Notes: generated from the letters alone by a model not told the origin. A stretch of DNA of 64,000 bases from Olsenella porci (GCF_009695875.1 NZ_VUNC01000001.1:310001-374000); one strand, 5' to 3'. Counted from the first letter of the stretch, positions 22,976 through 33,531 are shown. Translations and numbers: made by a program.

Positions 22976-25069
22976 ATGGCAAAGGTTAAGTACAAGCTCG
23001 AGGACCTCCGCAACATCGGCATCATGGCCCACATCGACGCCGGTAAGACCACCACGACGGAGCGCATCCTCTACTACACCGGCAAGACGCACAAGATCGG
23101 TGAGGTCCACGACGGCGCTGCAACCATGGACTGGATGGTCCAGGAGCAGGAGCGCGGCGTGACTATCACCTCCGCGGCAACCACGTGCTTCTGGAAGGAC
23201 CACGTCATCCAGATCATCGACACCCCTGGCCACGTTGACTTCACCGCCGAGGTCGAGCGCTGCCTGCGCGTCCTCGATGGTGCCGTCGCCGTGTTCGACG
23301 CCGTCGCCGGAGTTCAGCCGCAGTCTGAGACCGTCTGGCGCCAGGCCGCCAACTACGGCGTCCCCCGCATCGCCTTCATCAACAAGTACGACCGCGTGGG
23401 CGCTGACTTCTTCAACGCGATCGAGACCATGAAGGACCGCCTTGGCGCCGTTGCCGTTGCCGCCCAGATCCCCATGGGCGCCGAGTCCAACTTCTGGGGT
23501 CTCATCGACCTCGTCACCAACACCGCCTGGGACTTCAAGGAAGATGCCAAGGGCATGATCTACCCCGAGCCCATGGACGAGATTCCTGACGAGTTCAAGG
23601 ACATCGCCGCCGAGAAGCGCGAGGAGCTCCTTGACGCGGCCTCCAACTTCGACGACGAGCTGATGGAGCTCATCCTCGAGGAGAAGGAGGTGCCCGTCGA
23701 CCTGCTCAAGAAGGCCATCCGCAAGGGCGTCATCGCCAACGAGCTCAACCCCGTCTTCGTGGGCTCCGCCTACAAGAACAAGGGCATCCAGGAGCTCCTC
23801 GACGCCGTCGTGGACTACCTCCCCAGCCCGCTCGACGTCAAGGAGATCGACGGCAAGAACCTCAAGGGTGAGCCCGAGGTCCGTCACGCGGACTTCAAGG
23901 AGCCCTTCTCGGCCCTCGCCTTCAAGATCATGACCGACCCCTTCGTCGGCAAGCTTACCTACATCCGCGTGTACTCTGGTCAGGCGGAGGCGGGCAGCTA
24001 CGTCTACAACTCCGTCAAGGACGGCCGCGAGCGCCTCGGCCGCATCCTCGAGATGAACGCCAACGACCGCGTCGACCGTGACGAGTGCTCCGCTGGCGAC
24101 ATCGTTGCCTGCGTCGGCCTCAAGAACACCTCGACCGGCGATACGCTCTGCGACGAGAAGCACCCCATCGTGCTCGAGTCCATCGACTTCGCCGACCCCG
24201 TCATCGACGTCGCAGTCGAGCCCAAGTCCAAGGCCGAGCAGGACAAGATGTCCGTCGGTCTCGCCAAGCTGGCCGAGGAGGACCCGACCTTCCGCGTCCA
24301 CACCGACCACGAGACCGGCCAGACCATCATCGCCGGCATGGGCGAGCTTCACCTCGAGATCATCGTCGACCGTCTGCGCCGCGAGTTCCACGTCGACTGC
24401 AACGTGGGCAAGCCCCAGGTCGCCTATCGCGAGACCGCCGGTCACGCCGTCCAGCATGTTCAGGGCAAGTTCGTCCGCCAGTCCGGTGGCCGCGGCCAGT
24501 ACGGCGACGCGATCATCGACATGGAGCCCATGGAGCCCGGCTTTGGCTACGAGTTCGTTGACGCCACCGTCGGCGGCGCCATCCCCAAGGAGTACATCCC
24601 CTCGGTTGACAAGGGCATTCAGGAGGCGCTCGAGAGCGGTGTTATCGCCGGCTACCCCGTCCAGGACATCAAGGTGACCCTGGTCGACGGCTCCTACCAC
24701 GAGGTCGACTCGTCCGAGGCCGCCTTCAAGATCGCCGGCTCCATGGCCATCAAGAAGGCCCTGCAGGAGTCCGACCCCGTGCTCCTCGAGCCCGTCGAGC
24801 AGGTCGAGGTGGAGACGCCCGAGCAGTACATGGGCGACGTCATGGGCAACCTCTCTGGCCGCCGCGGCAAGATCGAGGGCATGGAGGACCGCAAGAACAC
24901 CAAGCTCATCCGCGCCAAGGTACCCCTGGGCGAGATGTTCGGCTACGCCACCGACCTTCGCTCCCAGACTCAGGGCCGCGCCTCGTACACCATGCAGTTC
25001 GACTCGTACGAGCCGGTTCCCAAGAACATCCGCGAGCAGATTGTCGCCAAGAACGGCGGGAACGAGTAA
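22976..25069 (+). CDS. fusA: Elongation factor G
   Basis: 697-aa translocase. G motifs: AHIDAGKT (18-25), DTPGHVDF and [10 protein letters not shown] (Tyr in place of the commoner Met, i.e. NKYD). Domains II-V are complete to the C-terminal [22 protein letters not shown] preceded by GAGGAG. Notably tuf does not follow; rpsJ starts 61 bp later. Confidence 0.98.
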   Translation: MAKVKYKLEDLRNIGIMAHIDAGKTTTTERILYYTGKTHKIGEVHDGAATMDWMVQEQERGVTITSAATTCFWKDHVIQIIDTPGHVDFTAEVERCLRVLDGAVAVFDAVAGVQPQSETVWRQAANYGVPRIAFINKYDRVGADFFNAIETMKDRLGAVAVAAQIPMGAESNFWGLIDLVTNTAWDFKEDAKGMIYPEPMDEIPDEFKDIAAEKREELLDAASNFDDELMELILEEKEVPVDLLKKAIRKGVIANELNPVFVGSAYKNKGIQELLDAVVDYLPSPLDVKEIDGKNLKGEPEVRHADFKEPFSALAFKIMTDPFVGKLTYIRVYSGQAEAGSYVYNSVKDGRERLGRILEMNANDRVDRDECSAGDIVACVGLKNTSTGDTLCDEKHPIVLESIDFADPVIDVAVEPKSKAEQDKMSVGLAKLAEEDPTFRVHTDHETGQTIIAGMGELHLEIIVDRLRREFHVDCNVGKPQVAYRETAGHAVQHVQGKFVRQSGGRGQYGDAIIDMEPMEPGFGYEFVDATVGGAIPKEYIPSVDKGIQEALESGVIAGYPVQDIKVTLVDGSYHEVDSSEAAFKIAGSMAIKKALQESDPVLLEPVEQVEVETPEQYMGDVMGNLSGRRGKIEGMEDRKNTKLIRAKVPLGEMFGYATDLRSQTQGRASYTMQFDSYEPVPKNIREQIVAKNGGNE

Positions 25070-25130
25070 GTAACGTAGCCAACGGCAGCGCGGGCGACAC
25101 CGCGCAAGCCCATCGATGGAGGTATTACAA

Positions 25131-25439
25131 GTGTCAAGCCAGAAGATCAGGATTCGCCTCAAGGGCTACGATCACGAGGTCGTTGACCAGTCCGCGAAGC
25201 TCATCGTCGACACCGCCCAGAAGACCGGCGCCCGCGTTTCCGGCCCCATTCCCCTGCCCACCGAGCGCAACCTCTACACGGTCATCCGCTCCCCGCACAA
25301 GGACAAGGACTCCCGCGAGCAGTTCGAGATGCGCACCCACAAGCGCCTCATCGACATCCTCGACCCCTCCAGCTCCACGGTCGACTCCCTCATGAGGCTC
25401 GACCTCCCCGCCGGGGTTGACATCGAGATCAAGCTCTAG
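25131..25439 (+). CDS. rpsJ: 30S ribosomal protein S10 (NusE)
   Basis: 102 aa with [16 protein letters not shown] and [35 protein letters not shown] in pieces. The GTG at 25131 is the start. The upstream ATG at 25116 overlaps the GGAGGT ribosome-binding site and would add five non-conserved residues. Also acts with NusB in antitermination. Followed by a hairpin terminator, so the S10 operon is split after its first gene. Confidence 0.97.
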   Translation: MSSQKIRIRLKGYDHEVVDQSAKLIVDTAQKTGARVSGPIPLPTERNLYTVIRSPHKDKDSREQFEMRTHKRLIDILDPSSSTVDSLMRLDLPAGVDIEIKL

Positions 25440-25460
25440 GAATCAGAGCGCATTGGTTTG

Positions 25461-25495
25461 GGAGGCCCCCCGCCTTGCGGAGGGCCTCCTTGTAT
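25461..25495 (+). terminator. Terminator-like hairpin after rpsJ
   Basis: 13-bp stem with one mismatch (arms 25461-25473 and 25477-25489), 3-nt loop, then TTGTATGTT. The T-run is imperfect. Confidence 0.7.
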
Positions 25496-25545
25496 GTTGG
25501 CCACCAAGAGACTTCTGGGTGTCTACGAGGGAAATTGTTGTTTCA

Positions 25546-25574
25546 TTGTGAACACGGCCCCGGGAGTGTACACT
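25546..25574 (+). promoter_or_regulatory. Promoter for rplC and the rest of the S10 operon
   Basis: TTGTGA (25546-25551), 17-bp spacer, TACACT (25569-25574). It lies downstream of the rpsJ terminator in an AT-richer patch. Confidence 0.75.
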
Positions 25575-25700
25575 AGTCAAGCTGCTTCGATTGCGGGATA
25601 CCTGTGTGTCTCGTGGTCGGGCCAATGTCAGATGTGGTCCGCTGGGGGAGGGCAAAGGGTTGCCCGTCGGTCCCATGACCACCGAGGGTTAGGAAAGAGT
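25575..25700 (+). promoter_or_regulatory. Structured 5' leader of rplC
   Basis: About 120 nt between the promoter and rplC. GTGGTC (about 25613) can pair with GACCAC (about 25677), enclosing a GGGCAA/TTGCCC hairpin. A GGATAC-N10-CGTGG string related to the recurrent 20-mer lies at 25597. It could be an autoregulatory target of an operon protein such as L4 (inference). Confidence 0.45.
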
Positions 25701-26321
25701 ATGGTCAGCACGATTCTTGGCCGCAAGATCGGGATGACGCAGGTCTGGGACGAGAACGACAACGTCGTCCCCGTGACCGTCATCCAGGCCGGCCCCTGCG
25801 TTGTCTCGCAGGTCAAAACCAAGGCCACCGACGGCTACGATGCCGTCCAGATTGGCTTTGGCGACATCACTTCCAAGCACGTCAACAAGCCCATGCAGGG
25901 TCACTTCGACGCCCACGGCGTCGCGCCCATGCGCTTCCTGCGCGAGGTCCGCGTCGAGAACGGCGAGGAGCACAACTGCGGCGACAAGGTGACCGTTGCT
26001 GACTTCTCCGAGGTCAAGGCCGTCGATGTCACCGGCACCTCCAAGGGCAAGGGCTTCCAGGGCACCATCAAGCGCTGGAACTTCGCCTGCGGCCCCATGA
26101 CCCACGGTTCCCGCAACCAGCGCGAGCCGGGCTCCATCGGCCAGTGCGCATATCCCGCACGCGTCCGCAAGGGCCTTCACATGTGCGGTCACATGGGCAA
26201 CGAGCGCGTGACCGTCAAGAACCTCAAGCTCGTTCGTGTCGACGCCGAGCAGAACCTCCTGCTTGTCAAGGGCGCGGTCCCCGGCGCAAAGAACGCCTTC
26301 GTCTCCGTCCGCATGGCCTAA
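25701..26321 (+). CDS. rplC: 50S ribosomal protein L3
   Basis: 206 aa. ILGRKIGMTQVWDE at the start and RNQREPGSIGQCAYPARVRKG near the catalytic-centre loop identify L3. ATG preceded by TTAGGAAAGAG. First gene of the second S10 transcript; rplD follows 45 bp later. Confidence 0.98.
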   Translation: MVSTILGRKIGMTQVWDENDNVVPVTVIQAGPCVVSQVKTKATDGYDAVQIGFGDITSKHVNKPMQGHFDAHGVAPMRFLREVRVENGEEHNCGDKVTVADFSEVKAVDVTGTSKGKGFQGTIKRWNFACGPMTHGSRNQREPGSIGQCAYPARVRKGLHMCGHMGNERVTVKNLKLVRVDAEQNLLLVKGAVPGAKNAFVSVRMA

Positions 26322-26366
26322 GGGCCCAGCACGACCACAAGCCCCAAGGCTAACAAGGAGGACAGA

Positions 26367-26993
26367 ATGTCCAAGATCGAAGTAAAGAACGTTGAGGGGA
26401 AGGCGACCGGAGAGGTCGAGCTCCCCGACGGCGTCTATGGTATCGAGCCTAACATCCCCGTCGTGCACCGTGTCGTGGTGGCCTACGAGGCCAGCCAGCG
26501 CCAGGGCACGCACTCCACCAAGAACCGCAAGCATGTCTCCGGTGGCGGCGCTAAGCCCTTCCGTCAGAAGGGCACCGGCCGTGCGCGCCAGGGCACCATT
26601 CGCGCCCCGCAGTTCAGGGGAGGCGGCGTCGTCTTTGGGCCTACGCCCCACAGCCACGCCCTCCGCGTGAACATCAAGGAGAAGAAGCTCGCCATGCGCT
26701 CCGTGCTCTCCGGCAAGGTGGCCGACTCCGAGCTCGTCCTCGTTGAGGGCATGCAGTTTGATGCCCCCAAGACCAAGCAGGCCGTCTCTGCGCTCAACGC
26801 CCTCGGCCTCTCCGACAAGCGCGTGACCGTCGTGGTTCCCGACGACGATGTCAACACGTACCTCTCCTTCCGCAACCTTCCCAAGGTCACGGTTATCGGT
26901 CGCTCCGAGGCCAACACCCGTTACCTCATCGACAACGCCGCTCTCGTGATGTCTCCCGAGATCGCCAAGTTCTTCGGGGAGGTGCTCGCATAA
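26367..26993 (+). CDS. rplD: 50S ribosomal protein L4
   Basis: 208 aa. The exit-tunnel loop region ([20 protein letters not shown]) is present. The C-terminal domain is complete. In E. coli L4 autoregulates the S10 operon. AACAAGGAGG precedes the start; the TAA overlaps the rplW start by one base. Confidence 0.98.
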   Translation: MSKIEVKNVEGKATGEVELPDGVYGIEPNIPVVHRVVVAYEASQRQGTHSTKNRKHVSGGGAKPFRQKGTGRARQGTIRAPQFRGGGVVFGPTPHSHALRVNIKEKKLAMRSVLSGKVADSELVLVEGMQFDAPKTKQAVSALNALGLSDKRVTVVVPDDDVNTYLSFRNLPKVTVIGRSEANTRYLIDNAALVMSPEIAKFFGEVLA

Positions 26994-27295
26994 TGAACTC
27001 CGTCTACAATGTGATCGTCCGCCCGGTTATCTCCGAGCGTTCCTTCGACCTGATGGCGCAGAACAAGTACACCTTCGAGGTTGCCCGCCAGGCTGCCAAG
27101 GGTGAGATTGCCGACGCGGTCGAGAAGCTCTTCAACGTGCACGTCGAGAAGGTCAACACCCTTTGGGTCAAGCCCAAGAACAAGCGTGTTCGCTACCAGT
27201 ACGGCAAGACCCGTACTTGGAAGAAGGCTGTCGTCACCATCGCCGATGGTGAGCAGATTGAGATCTTTGCTAACCAGCAGTCCGACGAGGACTAG
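26993..27295 (+). CDS. rplW: 50S ribosomal protein L23
   Basis: 100 aa at the tunnel exit, docking site for SRP and trigger factor. VIVRPVISERSFDLM and NTLWVKPKNKRVRYQYGKTR are diagnostic. Overlaps the rplD stop by one base (TAATG), implying coupling. A 155-bp structured gap follows before rplB, unusually long for this operon. Confidence 0.98.
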   Translation: MNSVYNVIVRPVISERSFDLMAQNKYTFEVARQAAKGEIADAVEKLFNVHVEKVNTLWVKPKNKRVRYQYGKTRTWKKAVVTIADGEQIEIFANQQSDED

Positions 27296-27305
27296 CTAGT
27301 ACTTG

Positions 27306-27337
27306 GTTGCTCGAGCCTCCTCTGGAGGCCGGGCAAC
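27306..27337 (+). other. Hairpin after rplW
   Basis: GTTGCTCGAGCCTCC pairs imperfectly (one bulge) with GGAGGCCGGGCAAC across a 3-nt loop; no T-run. Could be an intercistronic stabilising structure or weak terminator. Confidence 0.5.
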
Positions 27338-27352
27338 TATGCCGCGCACTAG

Positions 27353-27372
27353 GGATACGCGCGGTACCGTGG
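27353..27372 (+). promoter_or_regulatory. Recurrent 20-bp motif, copy 3, upstream of rplB
   Basis: GGATACGCGCGGTACCGTGG differs from the copy at 21880 by one base. No TTGACA follows here. Downstream, GGGGC/GCCCC nested inside GTCTC/GAGAC could fold as an rplB leader (27383-27432). The motif may therefore act on a promoter I do not recognise, or as RNA. Confidence 0.5.
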
Positions 27373-27450
27373 TAATCCGGTGTCGTCTCACCGGGGCCTT
27401 GCGCCCCATTCCCTGAGCGAGACGGCCAACGGAAAAGAAAGGGAAACGCA

Positions 27451-28284
<834 letters not shown>

Positions 28285-28314
28285 TCGGAACACGAGTAAT
28301 AGGAGAAACCAAGA

Positions 28315-28575
28315 ATGAGCAGAAGTCTCAAGAAGGGTCCGTATGTGGAGACTCGCCTCCTTGCGCGTGTCACCGCAATGAACGAGGCGGGCAAGAAGGA
28401 GGTCGTGAAGACCTGGTCGCGCTCCTCCACCATCTTCCCCGAGATGGTTGGCCACACGATCGCCGTTCACGACGGCCGCAAGCATGTCCCCGTCTACATC
28501 ACCGAGTCCATGGTTGGTCACAAGCTTGGCGAGTTCGCTCCCACTCGTACCTTCCGCGGCCACAAGGCTAACTAG
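28315..28575 (+). CDS. rpsS: 30S ribosomal protein S19
   Basis: 86 aa. [11 protein letters not shown] at the N-terminus and [17 protein letters not shown] at the end are S19 hallmarks. Binds the 30S head with S13. AATAGGAG precedes the start, and rplV follows 13 bp later in the standard order. Confidence 0.98.
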   Translation: MSRSLKKGPYVETRLLARVTAMNEAGKKEVVKTWSRSSTIFPEMVGHTIAVHDGRKHVPVYITESMVGHKLGEFAPTRTFRGHKAN

Positions 28576-28588
28576 GAGGGCATGAGAG

Positions 28589-28954
28589 ATGGCTAAGAAC
28601 ACCGCCGCCACAAACGAGGTCCACGCCACCGCCAAGTACGTGCGCATGGCTCCTCGCAAGGTTCGTATGGTCGTTGACCAGATTCGAAACAAGTCCGTCG
28701 ACAAGGCGCTGGAGACCCTTCAGTTCTCCACCCGCGCCGCTGCCGAGCCCGTCGCCAAGGTCGTTCGCTCCGCCGTCGCTAACGCGGTGAACAACAACAA
28801 CCTTCGCGAGGACGACCTCGTCATCAAGTACGCGTACGTGGACGAGGGCCCCACGCTCAAGCGCATCCGTCCCCGCGCCAAGGGCTCCGCTTCTCGCATC
28901 AACAAGCGCACGAGCCACATCACCGTCGTCGTCGCACCTCGAAAGGAGGCGTAG
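28589..28954 (+). CDS. rplV: 50S ribosomal protein L22
   Basis: 121 aa. [19 protein letters not shown] and the tunnel hairpin segment [17 protein letters not shown] are present; no deletion in the macrolide-relevant loop is evident. CTAGGAGGG precedes the start; rpsC follows 7 bp later. Confidence 0.98.
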   Translation: MAKNTAATNEVHATAKYVRMAPRKVRMVVDQIRNKSVDKALETLQFSTRAAAEPVAKVVRSAVANAVNNNNLREDDLVIKYAYVDEGPTLKRIRPRAKGSASRINKRTSHITVVVAPRKEA

Positions 28955-28961
28955 GGAAAGC

Positions 28962-29674
28962 ATGGGTCAGAAGGTTCAGCCTACCGGCTTCCGTCTCGGC
29001 ATCACCGAGGAGTGGCGTTCCCGTTGGTACGCCGATAAGAAGGACTACGCCAAGAAGCTTGGCAACGACCTCGAGATTCGCAAGTTCCTCGAGAAGCGCC
29101 TCGCCTCCGCCGCCCTCGCCCGCGTCGACATCGAGCGCGCTGGTGACAAGGTGAAGGTCACCATCTACACCGCGCGCCCCGGCATCGTCATCGGCAAGAA
29201 GGGTGCCGAGATCGACGCCCTCCGTGGCGAGCTCGAGAAGGTCGCCGGCGTGAGCAAGGGCAACATCAACGTCGACGTCATCGAGGTCAAGCGCCCCGAG
29301 CTCGACGCCCAGCTCGTCGCTCAGTCCATCGCCGAGCAGCTCGAGGGCCGCATCGCCTTCCGTCGTGCCATGCGCAAGGCCGTTCAGTCCGCCCGCAAGG
29401 CCGGTGCCAAGGGCATCCGCATCCAGTGCTCCGGTCGTCTCAACGGCGCCGAGATGGGCCGCCGCGAGTGGTACCGCGAGGGCCGCGTGCCCCTGCACAC
29501 CCTGCGCGCCAAGATCGACTTCGGCGTGGCCACCGCTCACACCACCATGGGTGCCTGCGGCGTGAAGGTTTGGATCTACCAGGGCGAGCAGCTTCCCGGC
29601 CAGCCCGCGCTGCACCCGCAGCTCGAGGGCACCAGCCGTCCTCGCCGTGGTCGCAATGAGAGGAGGGGCCGCTA

Positions 29675-29675
<1 letters not shown>
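28962..29675 (+). CDS. rpsC: 30S ribosomal protein S3
   Basis: 237 aa. Begins [13 protein letters not shown], carries the KH domain [12 protein letters not shown] and the mRNA-entry helicase-related surface ([20 protein letters not shown]). A short basic tail follows the conserved end. The TAA overlaps the rplP start by one base. Confidence 0.98.
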
Positions 29676-30103
<428 letters not shown>

Positions 30104-30313
30104 ATGAAGTACAAGGAGATCCGCGAGCTCAGTGACGAGGAGCTCGCCCAGAAGCTCGAGGACGGCCGCGCAGAGCTCTTCAACCTGCGCTTCCAGATGG
30201 CCACCAGCCAGCTGGACAACACCGCCCGCGTCACTCTCGTGAAGCGCGATATCGCTCGCATCCAGACCGAGATTCGCGCTCGCCAGATCGCGGCCGAAGC
30301 CGCTAAGAACTAG
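30104..30313 (+). CDS. rpmC: 50S ribosomal protein L29
   Basis: 69 aa. ELSDEELAQKLEDGRAELFNLRFQ and the VKRDIARIQTEI helix identify L29. Begins immediately after the rplP stop codon. GGGGAGG inside the end of rplP serves as its ribosome-binding site. Confidence 0.98.
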   Translation: MKYKEIRELSDEELAQKLEDGRAELFNLRFQMATSQLDNTARVTLVKRDIARIQTEIRARQIAAEAAKN

Positions 30314-30330
30314 AACGCAGGAGATAAGAA

Positions 30331-30597
30331 ATGGCAGAGACCGTTATCAGGAACGCGCGCAAGGTCCGCACCGGTGAGGTCATCTCGATCTCCGGCGACA
30401 AGACCATCACCGTGCAGATCACGTACCGCAAGCACCACCCCAAGTACGGCAAGATGATGACCGTGCACAAGAAGCTTCACTGCCACGACGAGAAGAACGA
30501 GTGCGGCCTTGGCGACACCGTTCGCGTCATGGAGACCAGGCCTCTCTCTAAGACCAAGCGTTGGCGCGTGATCGAGATCGTGGAGCGCGCCAAGTAA
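30331..30597 (+). CDS. rpsQ: 30S ribosomal protein S17
   Basis: 88 aa. OB-fold 16S-binding protein. [18 protein letters not shown] and [23 protein letters not shown] match the family. GCAGGAG precedes the ATG. Last gene before the 82-bp structured gap ahead of rplN. Confidence 0.97.
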   Translation: MAETVIRNARKVRTGEVISISGDKTITVQITYRKHHPKYGKMMTVHKKLHCHDEKNECGLGDTVRVMETRPLSKTKRWRVIEIVERAK

Positions 30598-30615
30598 GGA
30601 TTTGTCAGCCCATTA

Positions 30616-30656
30616 CCAGCCATGTGCCTCGCAAGTGTGGTTGCACCTCTGGCTGG
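30616..30656 (+). other. Hairpin in the rplN leader
   Basis: CCAGCCA (30616-30622) pairs with TGGCTGG (30650-30656), with an inner TGTGC/GCAC pairing. It lies at the classical S10/spc operon boundary, without a T-run, and could be an RNA regulatory element of the spc operon. Confidence 0.5.
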
Positions 30657-30679
30657 GATGAGTGTTCGGAGGAACAGCA

Positions 30680-31048
30680 ATGATTCAGATGGAGACCATG
30701 CTCAACGTCGCTGACAACAGCGGCGCGAAGCGCGTCAAGTGCATCAAGGTCATGGGTGGCTCCAAGCGCCGTTATGCTGGCCTCGGCGACGTCATCATGT
30801 GCGCCGTCCAGGAGGCTCAGCCCGGCGGCCAGGTGAAGAAGGGTGACGTCGTCCGTTGCGTCATCGTCCGCACCGTAAAGGAGACCCGTCGCACGGACGG
30901 CAGCTACATCAAGTTCGACCAGAACGCCTGCGTCCTGGTCAACAAGGATGGCGAGCCCAAGGGCACCCGTATCTTCGGGCCCGTCGCCCGCGAGCTCCGC
31001 GATCGCAAGTACATGAAGATCGTCTCGCTCGCACCCGAGACGCTGTAG
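30680..31048 (+). CDS. rplN: 50S ribosomal protein L14
   Basis: 122 aa, starting [19 protein letters not shown], the invariant L14 N-terminus. ATG 30680 is preceded by CGGAGG; upstream codons are in the leader hairpin region. [21 protein letters not shown] closes the protein. First gene of the spc operon. Confidence 0.98.
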   Translation: MIQMETMLNVADNSGAKRVKCIKVMGGSKRRYAGLGDVIMCAVQEAQPGGQVKKGDVVRCVIVRTVKETRRTDGSYIKFDQNACVLVNKDGEPKGTRIFGPVARELRDRKYMKIVSLAPETL

Positions 31049-31062
31049 GGAGTGAGAGACGA

Positions 31063-31380
31063 ATGGCAAAGATGAACGTGAGGACCGGAGACCAGGTCGA
31101 GGTCCTGTCCGGTAAGGACAAGGGCGTTCGCGGCGAGGTCATCAAGGCCATGCCGAAGGAGGGCAAGGTCGTCGTCCGTGGCGTCGCCATGGTCAAGAAG
31201 GCCCAGCGCCCCACACAGCAGAACGAGCAGGGTGGCATCATCCAGAAGGAGGCTGCCATCGACGTTTCCAACGTGGCCCTGGTCTGCCCCTCCTGCGGCC
31301 AGCACACCCGCGTTGGCCACGAGCGTGACGAGAACAACAAGCCCGTCCGCGTTTGCAAGAAGTGCGGCGCCAAGTTCTAA
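31063..31380 (+). CDS. rplX: 50S ribosomal protein L24, zinc-ribbon form
   Basis: 105 aa. KOW motif VEVLSGKDKGVRGEVI near the start. The C-terminal half carries CPSC and CKKC, a putative zinc ribbon not found in the E. coli protein. ATG preceded by GGGAGTGAGAG. A strong terminator follows, splitting the spc operon. Confidence 0.96.
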   Translation: MAKMNVRTGDQVEVLSGKDKGVRGEVIKAMPKEGKVVVRGVAMVKKAQRPTQQNEQGGIIQKEAAIDVSNVALVCPSCGQHTRVGHERDENNKPVRVCKKCGAKF

Positions 31381-31401
31381 GGCTTGAAACAAGAAAAGTT
31401 G

Positions 31402-31430
31402 GGCCCCCTCCCACCGAGGGGGCCTTTTTT
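31402..31430 (+). terminator. Rho-independent terminator after rplX
   Basis: Perfect 9-bp stem GGCCCCCTC/GAGGGGGCC, 5-nt loop and T6. It lies inside what is normally one spc operon. Confidence 0.93.
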
Positions 31431-31627
31431 ATCGCCAATTGTGTGGAGACTCTTCAAACCAGCATCAGCTGGCATCTGGGATGCAAGCAAGTAGTAGAGT
31501 GAAGAATCGCGTCTGTAGACGGGATAGGTATGTCTCGGACGCGTGGGTCCCCGGGCTTGCCAGGCTCGGGTCGTGCGAGACAGGACCCCGCACACAATCC
31601 CGCCAAGATCGAGAAGAAGGAGTTCAC
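31431..31627 (+). promoter_or_regulatory. Structured rplE upstream region
   Basis: 197 bp between the rplX terminator and rplE. Several hairpins are visible: CCAGC/GCTGG (31460s), GCATC/GATGC (31470s), and TGTCTCG (31531) with CGAGACA (31576). No confident -35/-10 pair is recognised, although a promoter is expected. It is the best candidate region for an L5/S8-type translational operator (inference). Confidence 0.45.
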
Positions 31628-32191
31628 ATGGCAGAGGATCAGAACTACGTACCGAGGCTCAAGACCCTGTACTTCGACACCATCCGTGACGAGCTGCAGA
31701 AGCAGTTCAACTACAAGAACGTCATGCAGATTCCCAAGATCGAGAAGATCGTCGTGAACATGGGCGTCGGCGAGGCCGCTACGGACTCCAAGGCCATCGA
31801 GGGTGCCGTTGCCGACCTGCGTGCCATCACCGGCCAGCAGCCGCTCGTGACGCACGCCCGCAAGTCCATCGCTACGTTCCACCTGCGCCAGGGTCAGGCC
31901 ATTGGCGCCAAGGTCACCCTTCGCAGCGACCGCATGTACGAGTTCCTCGACCGTCTCATCGCCATCGCCATCCCCCGCATCCGCGACTTCCGTGGCATTA
32001 GCGCCAAGTCGTTCGATGGCCACGGCAACTTCTCCATGGGCGTGACCGAGCAGCTGATCTTCCCCGAGATCGACTTTGACAAGATCGACCACACCCGTGG
32101 AATGGACATCACCATCGTGACCACTGCCCAGACTGACGAGGAAGGCAAGGCGCTTCTCGACGCTTTCCACTTCCCGTTCAAGAAGGACTAG
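31628..32191 (+). CDS. rplE: 50S ribosomal protein L5
   Basis: 187 aa. [20 protein letters not shown] and [16 protein letters not shown] are L5 features. ATG at 31628 has AGAAGAAGGAG upstream; earlier in-frame codons belong to the leader. Binds 5S rRNA with L18. First gene after an internal operon terminator. Confidence 0.98.
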   Translation: MAEDQNYVPRLKTLYFDTIRDELQKQFNYKNVMQIPKIEKIVVNMGVGEAATDSKAIEGAVADLRAITGQQPLVTHARKSIATFHLRQGQAIGAKVTLRSDRMYEFLDRLIAIAIPRIRDFRGISAKSFDGHGNFSMGVTEQLIFPEIDFDKIDHTRGMDITIVTTAQTDEEGKALLDAFHFPFKKD

Positions 32192-32249
32192 TCAATAGGT
32201 TGTACGTAGCCCCGGGATGGACCCGAGGCCTCTTCCTGAAGGAGGATTT

Positions 32250-32435
32250 GTGGCTAAGACATCGATGATCGTCAAGGCTTCGCGTGAGCCGAAGTACTCG
32301 ACGCGCAAGCAGAACCGCTGCCAGCGCTGTGGGCGTCCCCACTCCGTCTATCGCAAGTTCGGCCTGTGCCGCGTGTGCTTCCGCGAGCTCGCGAGCAAGG
32401 GCGAGCTTCCTGGCGTCCGCAAGGCGAGCTGGTAG
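32250..32435 (+). CDS. rpsZ: 30S ribosomal protein S14, zinc-binding type Z
   Basis: 61 aa, the length of the zinc form, with Cys24/27 and Cys40/43 (CQRC, CRVC). GTG start at 32250 after AAGGAGGA; a further in-frame ATG at 32217 overlaps the leader and is not conserved. The short zinc S14 replaces the ~100-aa zinc-free form. Confidence 0.97.
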   Translation: MAKTSMIVKASREPKYSTRKQNRCQRCGRPHSVYRKFGLCRVCFRELASKGELPGVRKASW

Positions 32436-32522
32436 GCCAGGGCTCTCGCGTGTAGGCGTCCGGGCCATGGGCTCGGATGAACCAAACGCGCAGTTTCATC
32501 ACTAACGAAGGAGAAGGAATCA

Positions 32523-32921
32523 ATGAAGGTTACTGATCCCATCGCAGACATGCTGACGCGCATCCGTAACGCAAACTCCGCCGGCAAGCCCGAGGTGTCC
32601 ATGCCCTCGAGCAAGGTGCTGGTCGAGATTGCCCGCGTCTTCTGCGAGGAGGGTTACATCGAGTCCTATGAGGTTGAGGACACCAAGCCTCAGAAGACCC
32701 TCCACATCAAGCTCAAGTACGGCGCACGTCGTGCCCGCGTTATCCAGGGCATCCGCCGCATCTCCAAGCTGGGCCTGCGCATCTACTCCTCCGCGGCTGA
32801 CCTGCCGCGCGTTCGTGGCGGCCTCGGCACTGCCGTGATCTCCACCTCCAAGGGCATGATGTGCGACCGCGACGCCCGAAAGCTCGGCGTCGGCGGCGAG
32901 GTCATCTGCTACATCTGGTAA
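32523..32921 (+). CDS. rpsH: 30S ribosomal protein S8
   Basis: 132 aa. VTDPIADMLTRIRNANSAGK at the start and TSKGMMCDRDARKLGVGGEV at the end are diagnostic. S8 is the usual translational repressor of the spc operon. AACGAAGGAGAAGG precedes the start. Confidence 0.98.
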   Translation: MKVTDPIADMLTRIRNANSAGKPEVSMPSSKVLVEIARVFCEEGYIESYEVEDTKPQKTLHIKLKYGARRARVIQGIRRISKLGLRIYSSAADLPRVRGGLGTAVISTSKGMMCDRDARKLGVGGEVICYIW

Positions 32922-32950
32922 CCCGCGGCAGGAATAGATAGGAGGAGACA

Positions 32951-33487
32951 ATGTCTCGTATTGGTAAGAAGCCTGTCCAGATTACCGCTGGGGTCACTGT
33001 GACAGTCGAGGGTTCTCACGTTTCCGTCAAGGGCCCCAAGGGTGAGCTCGACCGCACCTTCTCCGAGCTCGTCACCATCAGCCAGGAGGGCGAGGAGATC
33101 CTCGTCACCCGTAACGACGAGTCCACCGACTCCAACGCTCAGCAGGGCCTGACCCGCACCCTCATCAGCAACATGGTCGAGGGTGTCTCCAAGGGCTTCG
33201 AGAAGAAGCTCGAGCTCACGGGCGTCGGCTACCGCGCCGCCCTCAAGGGCAAGGACCTTGACCTCTCCCTTGGCTACTCCCACCCCGTGATCTACGTCGC
33301 GCCCGAGGGCATCAGCTTCGAGGTCCCCGACAACACGCACATCGTCGTGAAGGGCATCTCCAAGGAGCAGGTCGGCCAGGTCGCCGCCGAGGTTCGCAGC
33401 AAGCGTCCCCCCGAGCCTTACAAGGGCAAGGGCATCCACTACGAGGGCGAGCACATCCGCAGGAAGCTTGGCAAGGCTGCCAAGTAG
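32951..33487 (+). CDS. rplF: 50S ribosomal protein L6
   Basis: 178 aa. SRIGKKPVQI at the N-terminus and the EPYKGKGIHYEGE motif near the C-terminus are L6 signatures. Two tandem L6 folds are complete. ATAGGAGGAG precedes the start; a 62-bp gap to rplR follows. Confidence 0.98.
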   Translation: MSRIGKKPVQITAGVTVTVEGSHVSVKGPKGELDRTFSELVTISQEGEEILVTRNDESTDSNAQQGLTRTLISNMVEGVSKGFEKKLELTGVGYRAALKGKDLDLSLGYSHPVIYVAPEGISFEVPDNTHIVVKGISKEQVGQVAAEVRSKRPPEPYKGKGIHYEGEHIRRKLGKAAK

Positions 33488-33509
33488 CCTCGTAGGTAAA
33501 GGGAGAAGA

Positions 33510-33531
33510 CCAGCACCCCGTCAGGTGCTGG
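33510..33531 (+). other. Hairpin between rplF and rplR
   Basis: Perfect 7-bp stem CCAGCAC/GTGCTGG with an 8-nt loop and no T-run. It ends 11 nt before the rplR ribosome-binding site, so it is more likely an mRNA structure than a terminator. Confidence 0.45.

Noticed and set aside
22904-25162. 752-codon antisense frame opposite fusA
   Set aside because: Shadow of fusA; Val/Leu/Asp/His-rich without motifs.
27353-27372. T-box antiterminator (GGTACCG-like core)
   Set aside because: The core reads as a palindrome, the T-box AGGGTGG context is absent and downstream rplB is not a T-box-type target.
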